A stretch of 64,000 nt of DNA from Flavobacterium sp. 9 (GTDB lineage Bacteria > Bacteroidota > Bacteroidia > Flavobacteriales > Flavobacteriaceae), in contig NZ_PEEU01000001.1 of NCBI RefSeq assembly GCF_002754195.1, positions 2,666,001 to 2,730,000 of the forward strand, written 5' to 3'. The notes under the pieces were generated by a model. The model was not told where the DNA came from. It worked only from the letters and a program-made list of their open reading frames with translations, and did no database searches. The translations under genes and the position numbers were made by a program. Below, piece by piece: positions 7,675-17,005 of the stretch. The stretch's first letter is position 1. The number at the start of each line of letters is the position of its first letter.

Positions 7675-9309
7675 ATGAAATTAAAGTTTTACATATTTTT
7701 ATTTTTACTTTCCTCTGCTATTTTTGCCCAGCAAAAACAAGTGGAGACGAGCATTGATACTACAAAAAATAAAATTGGAGCCGAATTTAAGTTAACGCTT
7801 AAAACGGTTGTCAGCTCAAAATCTAAAGTTGTTTTTCCTAAATTAAAAACTATTGGTCAGCTTGAAGTAATTCAATCTTATCCAATTGATACAGTTAAGA
7901 AAAATGATACTTATGAATTGATCAAAAAATATGGTTTAACGCAATTTGATTCTGGAAAATATACGATTCCAAGTATTAAGATTTTAATTGATAAAAAACC
8001 TTATCAAACTGATTCTATTCGCGTTGAAGTAGCAAATGTAAAAGTTGATACTTTACAACAAAAAATGTACGACATCAAAGACATCACTGCGGCAGACAGC
8101 GGAATAGGAAATTGGTGGATTTATGTTTTGATTTTTATCGCTATTCTGGCAATTGGCGCATTTGTATATTGGTACGTTAAAAAACACCAATTGAAAAAAA
8201 TTGAAGAAGAAGTTTATAAAACTCCTATCGAAAAAGCGACAAGTTTATTAAATAGTCTGGAGTCAAAAGAACTGGTTCAAAAAGGCGAAATCAAAGAATA
8301 TTATAGTGAATTAACGGATATTGCCCGTAATTATATCGAAGAAGCCATTCATATTCCTGCAATGGAAAGTACAACTTCTGAATTGATTCAGGCGATCAGA
8401 ACAGCTTCTACCAAAAAGAAAATGACGCTGACTCCGGAAACTGTAGAGAATCTTGAGCGTGTTTTACGTCAGGCGGATTTAGTAAAATTTGCAAAATCTA
8501 AACCTTTAGAATTTGAAATTACCGAAGATCGAAATAAAATTCAAAGAGTAATTCTTACGCTTGATAATGCAATCCCAACTGAAGTTCCGGCTGAAGAAGA
8601 AGATCAATTATTAAATGAAGCTCAGAAACAAAAACAGATCAAACAACAATTACTAAAAAAACGCAACAAACGTATTGCAATTGCTGTAGGAACTGTTGTT
8701 TTCTTACTATTTGCTACAACAACATTCTTTATTATTACCAAAGGTTTTACTTATGTAAAAGATAATCTTATTGGACATCCGTCTAAAGAATTATTAGAAG
8801 GTGTTTGGGTAAAAAGCGCTTACGGAAATCCTGCTGTTTTAATTGAAACTCCAAAAGTTTTAAAAAGAATGGATACTCAAAAAGTGCTACCAAAAGAAAC
8901 TATGGCGCTGATTAAAGAGATGCAGCTTTTTGCTTATGGAAGTATTATTGATAACTTTTACGTAGCAGTTTCAACCAGTAAATTCAAAAATCCGGTAGAA
9001 CTTGATTTAGCAAAAGCTCTGGAAGGATCTTTAAAAATAATGGAAGCTCAGGGCGCACAAAATATTATTGTAAAACAAGAAGATTTCCAGACAAATCAAG
9101 GTATTCAGGGATTAAAAGGATACGGAACAATGACAATCTTAAATCCGGTTGACAAATCGAGTTCAAAAGCATATTATGAAATTTTACTTTTCAAACAAGA
9201 TCAGGGATTACAACAAATCGTGATTTTACATCAGGAAGGTGATACTTATGCAAATGATATTACAGAGCGTATTTTAAATTCTGTTGAACTTCAAAAAGCG
9301 AGCAACTAA
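7675..9309 (+). CDS. Bat operon membrane protein, BatD/DUF4381-like
   Basis: A 544-residue protein with a cleavable signal peptide (ends near FAQQ, residue 20), a periplasmic beta-rich BatD-like domain to about residue 140, a transmembrane helix near 147-168, and a cytoplasmic segment (SLLNSLESKELVQKGEIKEYYSELTDIAR region, split here for length) resembling DUF4381. A second transmembrane helix lies near 334-356, followed by another soluble domain. Position between DUF58 and BatA and the one-base stop/start overlap with BatA (TAATG at 9307-9311) tie it to the aerotolerance complex. The C-terminal domain matches no family I can name. Confidence 0.75.
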   Translation: MKLKFYIFLFLLSSAIFAQQKQVETSIDTTKNKIGAEFKLTLKTVVSSKSKVVFPKLKTIGQLEVIQSYPIDTVKKNDTYELIKKYGLTQFDSGKYTIPSIKILIDKKPYQTDSIRVEVANVKVDTLQQKMYDIKDITAADSGIGNWWIYVLIFIAILAIGAFVYWYVKKHQLKKIEEEVYKTPIEKATSLLNSLESKELVQKGEIKEYYSELTDIARNYIEEAIHIPAMESTTSELIQAIRTASTKKKMTLTPETVENLERVLRQADLVKFAKSKPLEFEITEDRNKIQRVILTLDNAIPTEVPAEEEDQLLNEAQKQKQIKQQLLKKRNKRIAIAVGTVVFLLFATTTFFIITKGFTYVKDNLIGHPSKELLEGVWVKSAYGNPAVLIETPKVLKRMDTQKVLPKETMALIKEMQLFAYGSIIDNFYVAVSTSKFKNPVELDLAKALEGSLKIMEAQGAQNIIVKQEDFQTNQGIQGLKGYGTMTILNPVDKSSSKAYYEILLFKQDQGLQQIVILHQEGDTYANDITERILNSVELQKASN

Positions 9310-10310
9310 TGGATAAGATAACTTTTTTAAACCCAGAATTTTTTTGGTTGTTTCTACTGATTCCAATTGCGATCGCTTGGTTCTTTTGGAAACGAAATCA
9401 ACAATCGGCTACTTTAAAAATGAGTTCGACACAAGGTTTCAAAAATAGTGAATCACTATTAACGAAATTAAAACCTTGTTTATATGTTTTTAGAATTATT
9501 GCTTTATGTTCTTTAATTATTGCTTTGGCAAGACCAAGAACGGTTGATATTAGCAGTCAGACTAAAACCACAAAAGGAATTGATATTGTTCTTGCAATCG
9601 ACGTTTCCGGAAGTATGCTTGCAAAAGATTTAAAGCCAAACCGTATGGAAGCTTTAAAAAGAGTTGCTGCAGATTTTGTTGGAGAAAGACCTAATGACAG
9701 AGTTGGATTAGTTTTATACGCTTCAGAAGCTTATACAAAAACTCCTGTTACAAGTGATAAAGCCATTATTCTTGAAGCTATTAAAAGCATTAAATACGAT
9801 ACAGTTTTACAAGACGGAACCGGAATTGGAATGGGATTAGCAACGGCTGTAAACCGTTTAAAAGATAGTAAAGCCAAAAGCCGTGTAATTATTTTAATGA
9901 CAGACGGGGTAAATAATGCCGGATTTATTGAACCGGAAACTGCTTCTGACATCGCAAAACAATACGGAATAAAAGTTTATACGATTGGAATTGGTACAAA
10001 CGGAATGGCGGAATCTCCATACGCTTATGCGCCAAACGGAGGATTTTTATATAAAATGCAAAAAGTAGAAATCGACGAACAATTAATGAAAAATATTGCT
10101 CGTAAAACAGATGGAACTTACTTTAGAGCAACAAGCAACGACAGATTAGCCGAAATATACAACGCGATTAATAAATTAGAAACTACTGAAATTCAAGAAT
10201 TAAAATTCTATGATTATGACGAAAAATATAGAGGTTTTGTTTTATTGGCAGCCTTTTTATTATTGTTAGAAGTAGGTTTAAGAAATACAGTTTACAGAAG
10301 CTTCATTTAA
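9309..10310 (+). CDS. batA: VWA domain protein BatA
   Basis: A 333-residue integral membrane protein. Hydrophobic helices near residues 10-27 and 56-74 precede a von Willebrand A domain, and one helix follows at the C-terminus. The metal-ion-dependent adhesion site is intact: DVSGS at 98-102, with later conserved Thr and Asp in TSDK and MTDGVN. BatA and BatB were defined in Bacteroides fragilis as aerotolerance proteins and are anchored in the inner membrane with the VWA domain exposed. The gene overlaps the previous one by one base, implying translational coupling. Confidence 0.93.
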   Translation: MDKITFLNPEFFWLFLLIPIAIAWFFWKRNQQSATLKMSSTQGFKNSESLLTKLKPCLYVFRIIALCSLIIALARPRTVDISSQTKTTKGIDIVLAIDVSGSMLAKDLKPNRMEALKRVAADFVGERPNDRVGLVLYASEAYTKTPVTSDKAIILEAIKSIKYDTVLQDGTGIGMGLATAVNRLKDSKAKSRVIILMTDGVNNAGFIEPETASDIAKQYGIKVYTIGIGTNGMAESPYAYAPNGGFLYKMQKVEIDEQLMKNIARKTDGTYFRATSNDRLAEIYNAINKLETTEIQELKFYDYDEKYRGFVLLAAFLLLLEVGLRNTVYRSFI

Positions 10311-10338
10311 TTTTGGATTTAAAAAAATCTAAAATTAA

Positions 10339-10354
10339 TCCCGAAGTTTCGGGA
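10339..10354. repeat. short hairpin between batA and batB
   Basis: TCCCGAA-GT-TTCGGGA forms a 7-bp stem with a two-base loop in the 63-base gap. It is flanked by copies of the words ATCTAAAATT and AAATCTAAAATTT. No T-run follows, so it is not an intrinsic terminator; it looks like a small intergenic repeat. Confidence 0.6.
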
Positions 10355-10373
10355 CAGAAATCTAAAATTTAAA

Positions 10374-11408
10374 ATGGAATTAGACGAAAAAAAATATTTA
10401 TATCTTTTATTATTGCTCCCAATTGTGGTGTGTGTTTTCCTTTTCAATATGTATTGGAAAAGAAAAAAACAACGCGAATTTGGAGATCTTGAAATGGTAA
10501 AAAGACTGAGTCCGGAGCGATCTGTTTTTAAACCTGTATTAAAATTATCAGTTCTTCTTTTGGCACTTGCCTGTTTGATTATTGGATTGGTAAATCCGAA
10601 GATTGGAACAAAAATGGAAACTGTAAAACGCGAAGGAATTGACATTGTTTTTGCCGTTGACGTTTCTAAAAGTATGCTTGCCGAAGATGTTGCGCCAAGT
10701 CGTTTAGAAAAAAGTAAACAACTGGTTTCGCAAATCATCAATAATTTAGGAAATGACAGAATTGGAATTGTAGCTTATGCGGGAAGTGCTTTTCCTGTTT
10801 TGCCAATTACATCTGATTATAGTGTTGCCAAAATGTTTCTGCAAAGCATGACTCCGGATATGGTTTCATCACAAGGAACTTCACTTGATGAAGCGATCAG
10901 ATTATCCTCTACTTATTTTGACGAAAAAAGTAAAACGAGTAAACTTTTAATCTTGATTTCTGATGGAGAAGATCATTCTGAAGGAGCTTCGGCTGCAGCA
11001 GAAGAAGCCAACAAAATGGGAATGAAAATCATTACGATTGGTGTTGGAACTGAAAAAGGAGGAACAATTCCGTTAAGAGAAAATGGAGTAATCAGAAGCT
11101 ATCAACAAGATCAAAACGGACAAACTGTTATTACAAAACTAAATCAGGAAGGTCTAAAAACCATTGCAAAAGCAACAAAAGGCGGTTATGTATATGGTGG
11201 AAACACGAAGGAAGTTTTAGATTATATCAAAAACGCTTTAAACAATATTCAGAAAACAGAATTTGAAGCTACTCAAATGGCCGATTTTCAATCGCAATTT
11301 CAATGGTTTATTGGCTTTGCTTTCTTATTATTGTTTGTTGACATTTTCCTTTTAGAAAGAAAAACAAATTGGATAAAAGAGTTGAATTTATTTAACGAAA
11401 AGAAATAA
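10374..11408 (+). CDS. batB: VWA domain protein BatB
   Basis: A 344-residue paralogue of BatA with the same layout: two N-terminal membrane helices (about 9-26 and 54-73), a VWA domain and a C-terminal helix (about 304-322). The metal site reads DVSKS (96-100), keeping Asp and both Ser positions but with Lys in place of Gly. LPITSDYS and LISDGEDHS supply the other metal-site residues. Together with BatA it should form the membrane core of the complex served by MoxR. Confidence 0.92.
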   Translation: MELDEKKYLYLLLLLPIVVCVFLFNMYWKRKKQREFGDLEMVKRLSPERSVFKPVLKLSVLLLALACLIIGLVNPKIGTKMETVKREGIDIVFAVDVSKSMLAEDVAPSRLEKSKQLVSQIINNLGNDRIGIVAYAGSAFPVLPITSDYSVAKMFLQSMTPDMVSSQGTSLDEAIRLSSTYFDEKSKTSKLLILISDGEDHSEGASAAAEEANKMGMKIITIGVGTEKGGTIPLRENGVIRSYQQDQNGQTVITKLNQEGLKTIAKATKGGYVYGGNTKEVLDYIKNALNNIQKTEFEATQMADFQSQFQWFIGFAFLLLFVDIFLLERKTNWIKELNLFNEKK

Positions 11409-11453
11409 TTGTTCGGATTAAAAATTCGGAACAAAAAAAATAAAAAAATTAGA

Positions 11454-12224
11454 ATGAAAAATTTACTTCTTTATATTTTACTAACGTTTTCTTTGGCAGT
11501 TTCGGCTCAGGAAAAAGATAAAACATTGCCTGATGCCAATGATGAATATAAGCAGAATAAATTTGTTGACGCTGAAGCAAACTATAGAATTTCAGAATCA
11601 AAATTTCCAAAACGTGCCGCTGCTCCATATAATTTAGGAAATACTATCTATAAACAAAATCAGGTTTCGGAAGCTAAGTTTGCTTACGCGAAAGCAATAA
11701 AAAATGCTAAAACAAGACCTGAAAAACATAAAGCATTTCACAATTTAGGAAATGTCTTCATGAAAGAGAAAGATTATACGCAAGCGGTTGAAGCTTACAA
11801 ACAAGCATTACGTAACGATCCAACAGATGATGAAACTCGTTACAACTATGCTTTGGCAAAACAAAAGCTAAAAGAAAATCCTCCTAAAAACGATAAGAAC
11901 AAAGACAAAAATAAAGATAAGGACAAGGATAAAAACAAAGATAAGGACAAAGACAAGGATAAAAATAAAGATAAAGACAAGGATAAGGACAAAAAAGACG
12001 ACAAGGGCGACCAAGACAAGGATAAAAAAGATGGTAAAAACGATCCTAAGAAAGATGACAAGTCTGACAATAAAGGAGAGCCTAAACCACAGCCCGGAGG
12101 AATTTCTAAAGAACGAGTTCAGAACTTATTAGATGCTGTAAACAACGAGGAAAAGAAAATCCAGGATAAAGTAAACGCTCAAAAAGTAAAAGGTTCCCCT
12201 AAAAAAACAGAAAAAGACTGGTAA
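11454..12224 (+). CDS. batC: TPR protein BatC with Lys/Asp-rich tail
   Basis: The start at 11454 gives a clear signal peptide (MKNLLLYILLTFSLAVSAQ, 256 residues in all); an upstream TTG at 11409 would add 15 basic residues before it and is less likely. Tetratricopeptide repeats occupy about residues 30-140 (YNLGNTIYKQ, HNLGNVFMKEKDYTQAVEAY). They are followed by about 60 residues made almost only of Lys, Asp and Asn in DKDKNKDK units. The protein should be periplasmic, and TPR modules suggest protein contacts with BatA/BatB. The charged tract lies on a slippage-prone DNA repeat. Confidence 0.88.
   Translation: MKNLLLYILLTFSLAVSAQEKDKTLPDANDEYKQNKFVDAEANYRISESKFPKRAAAPYNLGNTIYKQNQVSEAKFAYAKAIKNAKTRPEKHKAFHNLGNVFMKEKDYTQAVEAYKQALRNDPTDDETRYNYALAKQKLKENPPKNDKNKDKNKDKDKDKNKDKDKDKDKNKDKDKDKDKKDDKGDQDKDKKDGKNDPKKDDKSDNKGEPKPQPGGISKERVQNLLDAVNNEEKKIQDKVNAQKVKGSPKKTEKDW
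11888..12062. repeat. hexamer-type tandem repeat inside batC
   Basis: Degenerate repetition of AA(A/G)GA(C/T)AA(A/G)GA(T/C) and AAAAA(C/T)AAAGA(T/C) units encodes the (D/N)K tract. Unit length is a multiple of three, so gain or loss of units alters protein length without frameshift. Confidence 0.8.
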
Positions 12225-12328
12225 AAACATCGTTTAATCGTTTATTTGTTTAACCGTTAATTTGACTACGATTAAACAATAAAAAAAACGATTAAAGAGT
12301 TAAACTAAAACAACGATTAAACAATTTA
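12225..12328. repeat. AT-rich palindromic words between batC and batD
   Basis: The 104-base gap is composed of the words CGTTTAATCG, GTTTAACCGTTAA, ACGATTAAAC (three copies) and AGAGTTAAAC in both orientations. They can pair with one another. No ORF or terminator is visible, so batC and batD may be co-transcribed through it. Confidence 0.55.
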
Positions 12329-14083
12329 ATGAAAAGATATTTAATTCTATTCCTATTCACTTTTCAAGGGCTTTTGGCTCAAGTTCAATTTGAAGCCAGA
12401 GTAAGCAAAAACACGCTCGGACTGAACGAAAGATTCCGTATTGACTTTATGATGAATGTTGACGGAGACAACTTTGATCAGCCTTCATTTGAGGGTTTTA
12501 GAATCGTTGGTGGTCCAAGTCAGCAAGTAAGTCAGTCTTGGGTAAACGGTAGAAGTTCTTTTCAAAAAATATATTCGTATATTCTACAGCCTGAGAAAAA
12601 AGGAACTTTTTACATCAAACAAGCGGCAATTGAATACAATGGTCAGATTTACAAAACAGCACCTATAAAAATTGTTGTTACAAATGCCGTTGCACAAGAA
12701 AGAGATCCTAATGATAGCGGCAGACCTCAGGGAACTTCTACCGGAGATGAAATGCTTAATCTTGTTGCTGAAATCTCTAAAACAAATCCTTATTTGAATG
12801 AACCTATTACAGTGGTTTACAAACTGTATTTCAACTATATCAATGTTACCGGTTTTAAAGAATTGGCTAAGCCAAAATATAACGACTTCTGGAATCAGAA
12901 TATCGACATCAAACAATTGTCCGTTGAGCAAGGAACATATCAGGGACAAAGATGTTATTTTGTAATCTTAAAGAAAACCATTTTATATCCTCAAAAATCA
13001 GGCAGACTTACTATTGAACCACTTTCGTTGGATATTGGCGTGCAATTGCCTTCAAATCGTCGTGATATGTTTGGCCAGATGATTGTAACTGAAGGAAATA
13101 AAGTTGTTTCTGCAGGCGCAAAAACTATCAATGTAAGACCTCTTCCTGAAGCTACTAAACCGGAAGGATTTGGCGGAGCGGTTGGTAAATTTGATTTTAC
13201 AGTAACGCCTTCTAAAACAACATTAAAAAGCGGAGAAAGTCTCGATCTGATTGTTAGCGCTTCAGGAAACGGAAACATGAAATTGTTTACTTTACCAAAA
13301 CCTGTTGTGCCTAATGCATTAGAAATGTACGATCCTGTTCATGACGAAAAAGTGACAACTTCACTATCAGGAATGTCAGGAAAAATCACTGATAAATACA
13401 CCATTGTTCCGCAATACAAAGGGAAATATGCGATCAAGCCAATGCAGTTTTCTTATTTTGATTTGAATACCGGTTCTTATAAAACGATAACTTCACCAGA
13501 AATTATGGTTGATGTTCTGGACGGACCAATGCAGGCTGAAGCAAATGCAACAGCAGCTAAAAATGTGATTTCGAAAACAGATCAATTCAAATATATCAAG
13601 CCTAAAACAACATTAACTGCAATTGCCCGAAATGATTTTTATGGTTCTGATTTGTATTACGCTTTATTGTTTTTACCGTTTGTAATTATACCAATTATTG
13701 TTCTTGCTAAGAAAAGAAAAGAAGCAATTGATGGTGACGTTACCGGAAACCGTATTAGAATGAACAACAAACTGGCGAAGAGATATTTGTCAGAAGCTAA
13801 GAAACAACTCAACAACAAAGAGCCATTTTATATCGCTTTGGAAAAAGCAATGCATAATTTCCTGAAAGCAAAATTACATATTGAAACCTCGGAAATGAGC
13901 AAAGACAATATTCGCGAATTATTGCTTTCCCGAAATTCAAATCCTGAAACGGTTCAAAATTTCATTAATTTGACAGAAAACTGCGAGTTTGCGCGTTATG
14001 CTCCGGCATCGAGCGCTTCGATTCAGCAGGATTATGACAAAGCTGTTTTGATTATCTCAGAACTGGAAAAACAAATCGTTTAA
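12329..14083 (+). CDS. batD: BatD family protein
   Basis: A 584-residue protein with a signal peptide (ends near LLAQ, residue 18), a long periplasmic region of Ig-like beta domains (about 20-440) including the BatD signatures VSQSWVNG and YIKQAAIEYNG, one transmembrane helix near 450-468 and a cytoplasmic C-terminal helical domain. BatD proteins are encoded with BatA-C in Bacteroidota and Leptospira and are taken to contact the VWA proteins across the membrane. The start follows the palindromic gap, and the length matches the family norm. Confidence 0.9.
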   Translation: MKRYLILFLFTFQGLLAQVQFEARVSKNTLGLNERFRIDFMMNVDGDNFDQPSFEGFRIVGGPSQQVSQSWVNGRSSFQKIYSYILQPEKKGTFYIKQAAIEYNGQIYKTAPIKIVVTNAVAQERDPNDSGRPQGTSTGDEMLNLVAEISKTNPYLNEPITVVYKLYFNYINVTGFKELAKPKYNDFWNQNIDIKQLSVEQGTYQGQRCYFVILKKTILYPQKSGRLTIEPLSLDIGVQLPSNRRDMFGQMIVTEGNKVVSAGAKTINVRPLPEATKPEGFGGAVGKFDFTVTPSKTTLKSGESLDLIVSASGNGNMKLFTLPKPVVPNALEMYDPVHDEKVTTSLSGMSGKITDKYTIVPQYKGKYAIKPMQFSYFDLNTGSYKTITSPEIMVDVLDGPMQAEANATAAKNVISKTDQFKYIKPKTTLTAIARNDFYGSDLYYALLFLPFVIIPIIVLAKKRKEAIDGDVTGNRIRMNNKLAKRYLSEAKKQLNNKEPFYIALEKAMHNFLKAKLHIETSEMSKDNIRELLLSRNSNPETVQNFINLTENCEFARYAPASSASIQQDYDKAVLIISELEKQIV

Positions 14084-14222
14084 CCAAAATATTTTACCGC
14101 AAAGTGCGCTAAGAAATTAGGTTATAGATTGGGCTGATTTAAGGTCGCAAAGTTGTGCCACTAAATATGAAAAATCAAACCTAACAAGTTTTTAAAACCT
14201 GTTAAGTTTAAAGAAAATAAAA

Positions 14223-14969
14223 ATGAAACATATCGTATATCTTTTTTTATTAATCACTCAGGTTTTCTTTGCTCAAAGCAGCTTTGAAAAAGGAAATGCA
14301 TTGTACCAAAAAGGACAATATCAGCAAGCTGTAGATGTTTATGAAAGTGTTATTAAAGAAGACAAACAACAATCTGCTGAGTTGTATTTTAACCTGGCAA
14401 ACAGTTATTATAAATTAAATAAAGTAGCACCTTCGATTTATAATTATGAGAAAGCTTTGGTTCTAAAACCTCATGATCCGGAAACTTTAAACAATTTAAA
14501 ATTTGCCAAAAAACTAACAATCGACGAGATCAAAGAAGTTCCGAAAGTAGGTTTCGCAAAACTGATTCAGAACTTTACCGGTATTTTCGATTATAATATC
14601 TGGGCAAAAATCGCTGTTGGATTTGGATTTTTATTTCTACTGGCATTTATTGGATATTACTTTTCAGAACTTACACTTACAAAAAGAATTTATTTCATTG
14701 GAATGTTTATTCTTTTGGTTGCTTTGCTATTAAGCATTTTTGCCGGAATGTCTGAGAAAAATCATTTTGACAACGATCGTCCTGCAATTGTTTTTTCAGA
14801 GTTAAGCGAAGTTAGAAGCGAACCTCAAAAAGCAGGCGCAGCTATTTTCTTGTTGCACGAAGGATCAAAAGTTTACGTAATGGAAACTCTTGGAAAATGG
14901 AAAAAAATCGAATTAACTGACCGAACTGAAGGTTGGATCGACGGCACAACAATTAAAGAAGTAAAATAA
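14223..14969 (+). CDS. batE: BatE: TPR and SH3 domain protein
   Basis: A 248-residue protein. It has a signal peptide (residues 1-17), two TPR units (KGNALYQKGQYQQAVDVYES; YFNLANSYYKLNKVAPSIYN), two membrane helices (about 129-149 and 157-175), and a C-terminal bacterial SH3 domain containing VRSEPQKAGAAIFLLHEGSK and WIDG. This layout is typical of BatE, the last gene of the operon. SH3b domains often bind peptidoglycan, which would place the C-terminus in the periplasm. A strong terminator follows. Confidence 0.9.
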   Translation: MKHIVYLFLLITQVFFAQSSFEKGNALYQKGQYQQAVDVYESVIKEDKQQSAELYFNLANSYYKLNKVAPSIYNYEKALVLKPHDPETLNNLKFAKKLTIDEIKEVPKVGFAKLIQNFTGIFDYNIWAKIAVGFGFLFLLAFIGYYFSELTLTKRIYFIGMFILLVALLLSIFAGMSEKNHFDNDRPAIVFSELSEVRSEPQKAGAAIFLLHEGSKVYVMETLGKWKKIELTDRTEGWIDGTTIKEVK

Positions 14970-14992
14970 AAAGTTATAAAATTTCAGAAATA

Positions 14993-15036
14993 AAAAATCC
15001 CAAATTCCAATTATAATATTGGAATTTGGGATTTTT
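14993..15036. terminator. bidirectional intrinsic terminator
   Basis: A perfect 18-bp stem: 14993-15010 (AAAAATCCCAAATTCCAA) pairs with 15019-15036 across an 8-base loop. A-runs and T-runs on either side make it work for both converging transcripts, batE and the VWA lipoprotein. Confidence 0.9.
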
Positions 15037-15053
15037 CTGTTTTTAGTTTTTGT

Positions 15054-16595
15054 CTAATTTACGGCATCAACCAATCTAATGAACTCGGCTTTGTAACCAT
15101 CTTCGTCATTTGATAAACCTGATTTAGCTAATCTTTTTATATCCGAAGTAGAAGTGTTTGCTATAAATTTTGAATCTCTCAATTTTAATCCAAACCAGGC
15201 AACTGCGGTTGTAAATTTAAAGTCTGAAGAACTTTCGTCTAAAGCAACTTTCTTCGTACCGATTGTACTTACCATTTCGATACTTTTATCACCATCAGGT
15301 TTTTTATATCTAAATTTAATCGTTGCCAATTCATTACCATTCCCGGAATCATTCTGACTTACTTTTGTGTATTTTAAATCTGAAGGAACATAATCGCTTT
15401 CAACGCCTGTTGGAATAATTTCATATAAAGCCGTAACGGTGTGACCGCTTCCTAATTCTCCGGCATCGATTTTATCATTTTTAAAATCCTCTGCATTTAA
15501 TTTTCTGTTTTCATATCCAATTAATCGGTAAGCCTGAACGTGCTTTGGATTAAATTCGATTTGAATCTTTACATCTTTAGCAATGGCAAACATCGAACCT
15601 TTGAATTCTTTTCCCAGAAAACGATTGGCTTCCTGAATATTATCAATATAAGCATAATTCCCGTTTCCTTTATCGGCAAGGATTTCCATTTTGCTGTCCT
15701 TGAAATTTCCCATTCCATATCCTAAAACAGTTAAGAAAACACCTGATTTTCTTTTCTCTTCGATTAGTTTTTCCATTTCCACATCAGAAGATGCTCCAAC
15801 ATTAAAATCACCATCTGTAGCAATAACAACACGGTTATTTCCTTCTTTTATAAAGTTTTCCTGAGCAAGTTTATAAGCAAGTTCAATTCCTTCTCCTCCA
15901 GCTGTACTTCCGCCAGCACTTAAATTATCAAAAGCCTCTAAAATCTCCTCTTTTTCATCGCCTGAAGTCGGTTCTAAAACAACACCCGCAGAACCGGCAT
16001 AAACTACAATCGAAACTTTATCCTGCGGACGAAGTTCTTTCACCAAAATCTTCATCGATTCTTTTAATAATGGAAGTTTATTAGATTCATCCATCGAACC
16101 CGAAACATCAATTAGAAACACAAGGTTTGAAGCGGGCAAATTAGTCATTGGAATATTTTTTCCCTGTAAACCAATTTTCAATAGTTGACAATTTTTATTC
16201 CACGGACTATCGCTTAATTCCGTGTTAATCGAAAACGGATGTTGTCCTTCTGGCTGTGGATAATTGTACTTGAAGAAATTCATCATTTCCTCGACACGAA
16301 CTGCATCTTTTGGAACCTTTTGTCCTTCGTTAATAAATCGGCGAATATTGGTATACGATGCATTATCAACATCGATAGAAAAAGTAGAAAGTGGTGATTT
16401 TTGTGGAGACTCAAAAGGATTTTCTTCAAGTCCGGCATAGCTTTCAGTATTAGGATCTGAAATGTTTTCTTCTGGAAGTTCATCGGTCGAAACAACTGTC
16501 ATATCCATTGTCTCTACGGCTTCGGCATCTTGTTTTTTACAACTAACTAAAATAAGTAAAAGGAATGCCATCAAATAAAAAGCTTTATTTTTCAT
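15054..16595 (-). CDS. YfbK-like VWA/DUF3520 lipoprotein
   Basis: A 513-residue lipoprotein with lipobox LVSC at about residues 16-19. An N-terminal VWA-associated region follows (NPFESPQKSPLSTFSIDVD, YTNIRRFI), then a VWA domain with an intact metal site (LIDVSGSMDES; TDGDFNVG), then a C-terminal DUF3520 region (LTVLGYGMGN; VAWFGLKLRDSKF). This is the architecture of E. coli YfbK and related surface or periplasmic lipoproteins, whose molecular function is not established. It is convergent with the Bat operon, so it is not part of that transcript although both encode VWA proteins. Confidence 0.88.
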   Translation of the reverse strand: MKNKAFYLMAFLLLILVSCKKQDAEAVETMDMTVVSTDELPEENISDPNTESYAGLEENPFESPQKSPLSTFSIDVDNASYTNIRRFINEGQKVPKDAVRVEEMMNFFKYNYPQPEGQHPFSINTELSDSPWNKNCQLLKIGLQGKNIPMTNLPASNLVFLIDVSGSMDESNKLPLLKESMKILVKELRPQDKVSIVVYAGSAGVVLEPTSGDEKEEILEAFDNLSAGGSTAGGEGIELAYKLAQENFIKEGNNRVVIATDGDFNVGASSDVEMEKLIEEKRKSGVFLTVLGYGMGNFKDSKMEILADKGNGNYAYIDNIQEANRFLGKEFKGSMFAIAKDVKIQIEFNPKHVQAYRLIGYENRKLNAEDFKNDKIDAGELGSGHTVTALYEIIPTGVESDYVPSDLKYTKVSQNDSGNGNELATIKFRYKKPDGDKSIEMVSTIGTKKVALDESSSDFKFTTAVAWFGLKLRDSKFIANTSTSDIKRLAKSGLSNDEDGYKAEFIRLVDAVN

Positions 16596-17005
16596 TTAAA
16601 ATAAATTTTAGAAATTAGTGAATGATTTACTCTCAAATAACGACCAGCATTCCGGATGTACTAGTGAAGATTATCTGCGATTTTCGCCAATCCAAATTTG
16701 GTGCCAAGAATTTTCTTAAATTTTGGCTAATGAAAAAATAAAGTTTTCTAAAGTAAAAAAATGCGCATTTTTAAAGGCTTTATCAAATGATAAAAGTTTA
16801 TTTGAAATGCATATATTTTTCTAAACCATATAAGTGATATAAGTAAATTTAAGTTTATTTGCCGCTTATTATGATTTTTATTTATAACATAAATTATCTA
16901 CGCCGGCATATCGTAGAGGCGCACAGCAGTGCGTCTACGTCCAGCATATTGACCAACTTTGCGTAAGACGCACTGCTGTGCGCCTCTACAGAATATGGTT
17001 AAAAT
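16596..17005. other. 410-base gene-free interval
   Basis: Apart from the inverted repeat at 16913-16989, I see no ORF, RNA gene or terminator. The part next to 16595 must contain the promoter and leader of the VWA lipoprotein gene. Confidence 0.6.
16913..16989. repeat. GC-rich nested inverted repeat (REP-like)
   Basis: GTAGAGGCGCACAGCAGTGCGTCT (16913-16936) is the exact reverse complement of 16966-16989, and each 24-bp arm contains its own small palindrome GCAC-AGCA-GTGC. The arms are far more GC-rich than the surrounding DNA. No protein is encoded. It resembles a dispersed REP/miniature element. Confidence 0.8.

Noticed and set aside
11888..12062. Tandem repeats resembling a CRISPR array
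   Set aside because: Units are about six bases, degenerate, inside an open frame and without spacers.
11846..12070. 74-codon Ser/Leu-rich ORF on the minus strand
   Set aside because: It is the antisense of the batC DK/NK repeat; the composition is dictated by the repeat and there is no independent support.
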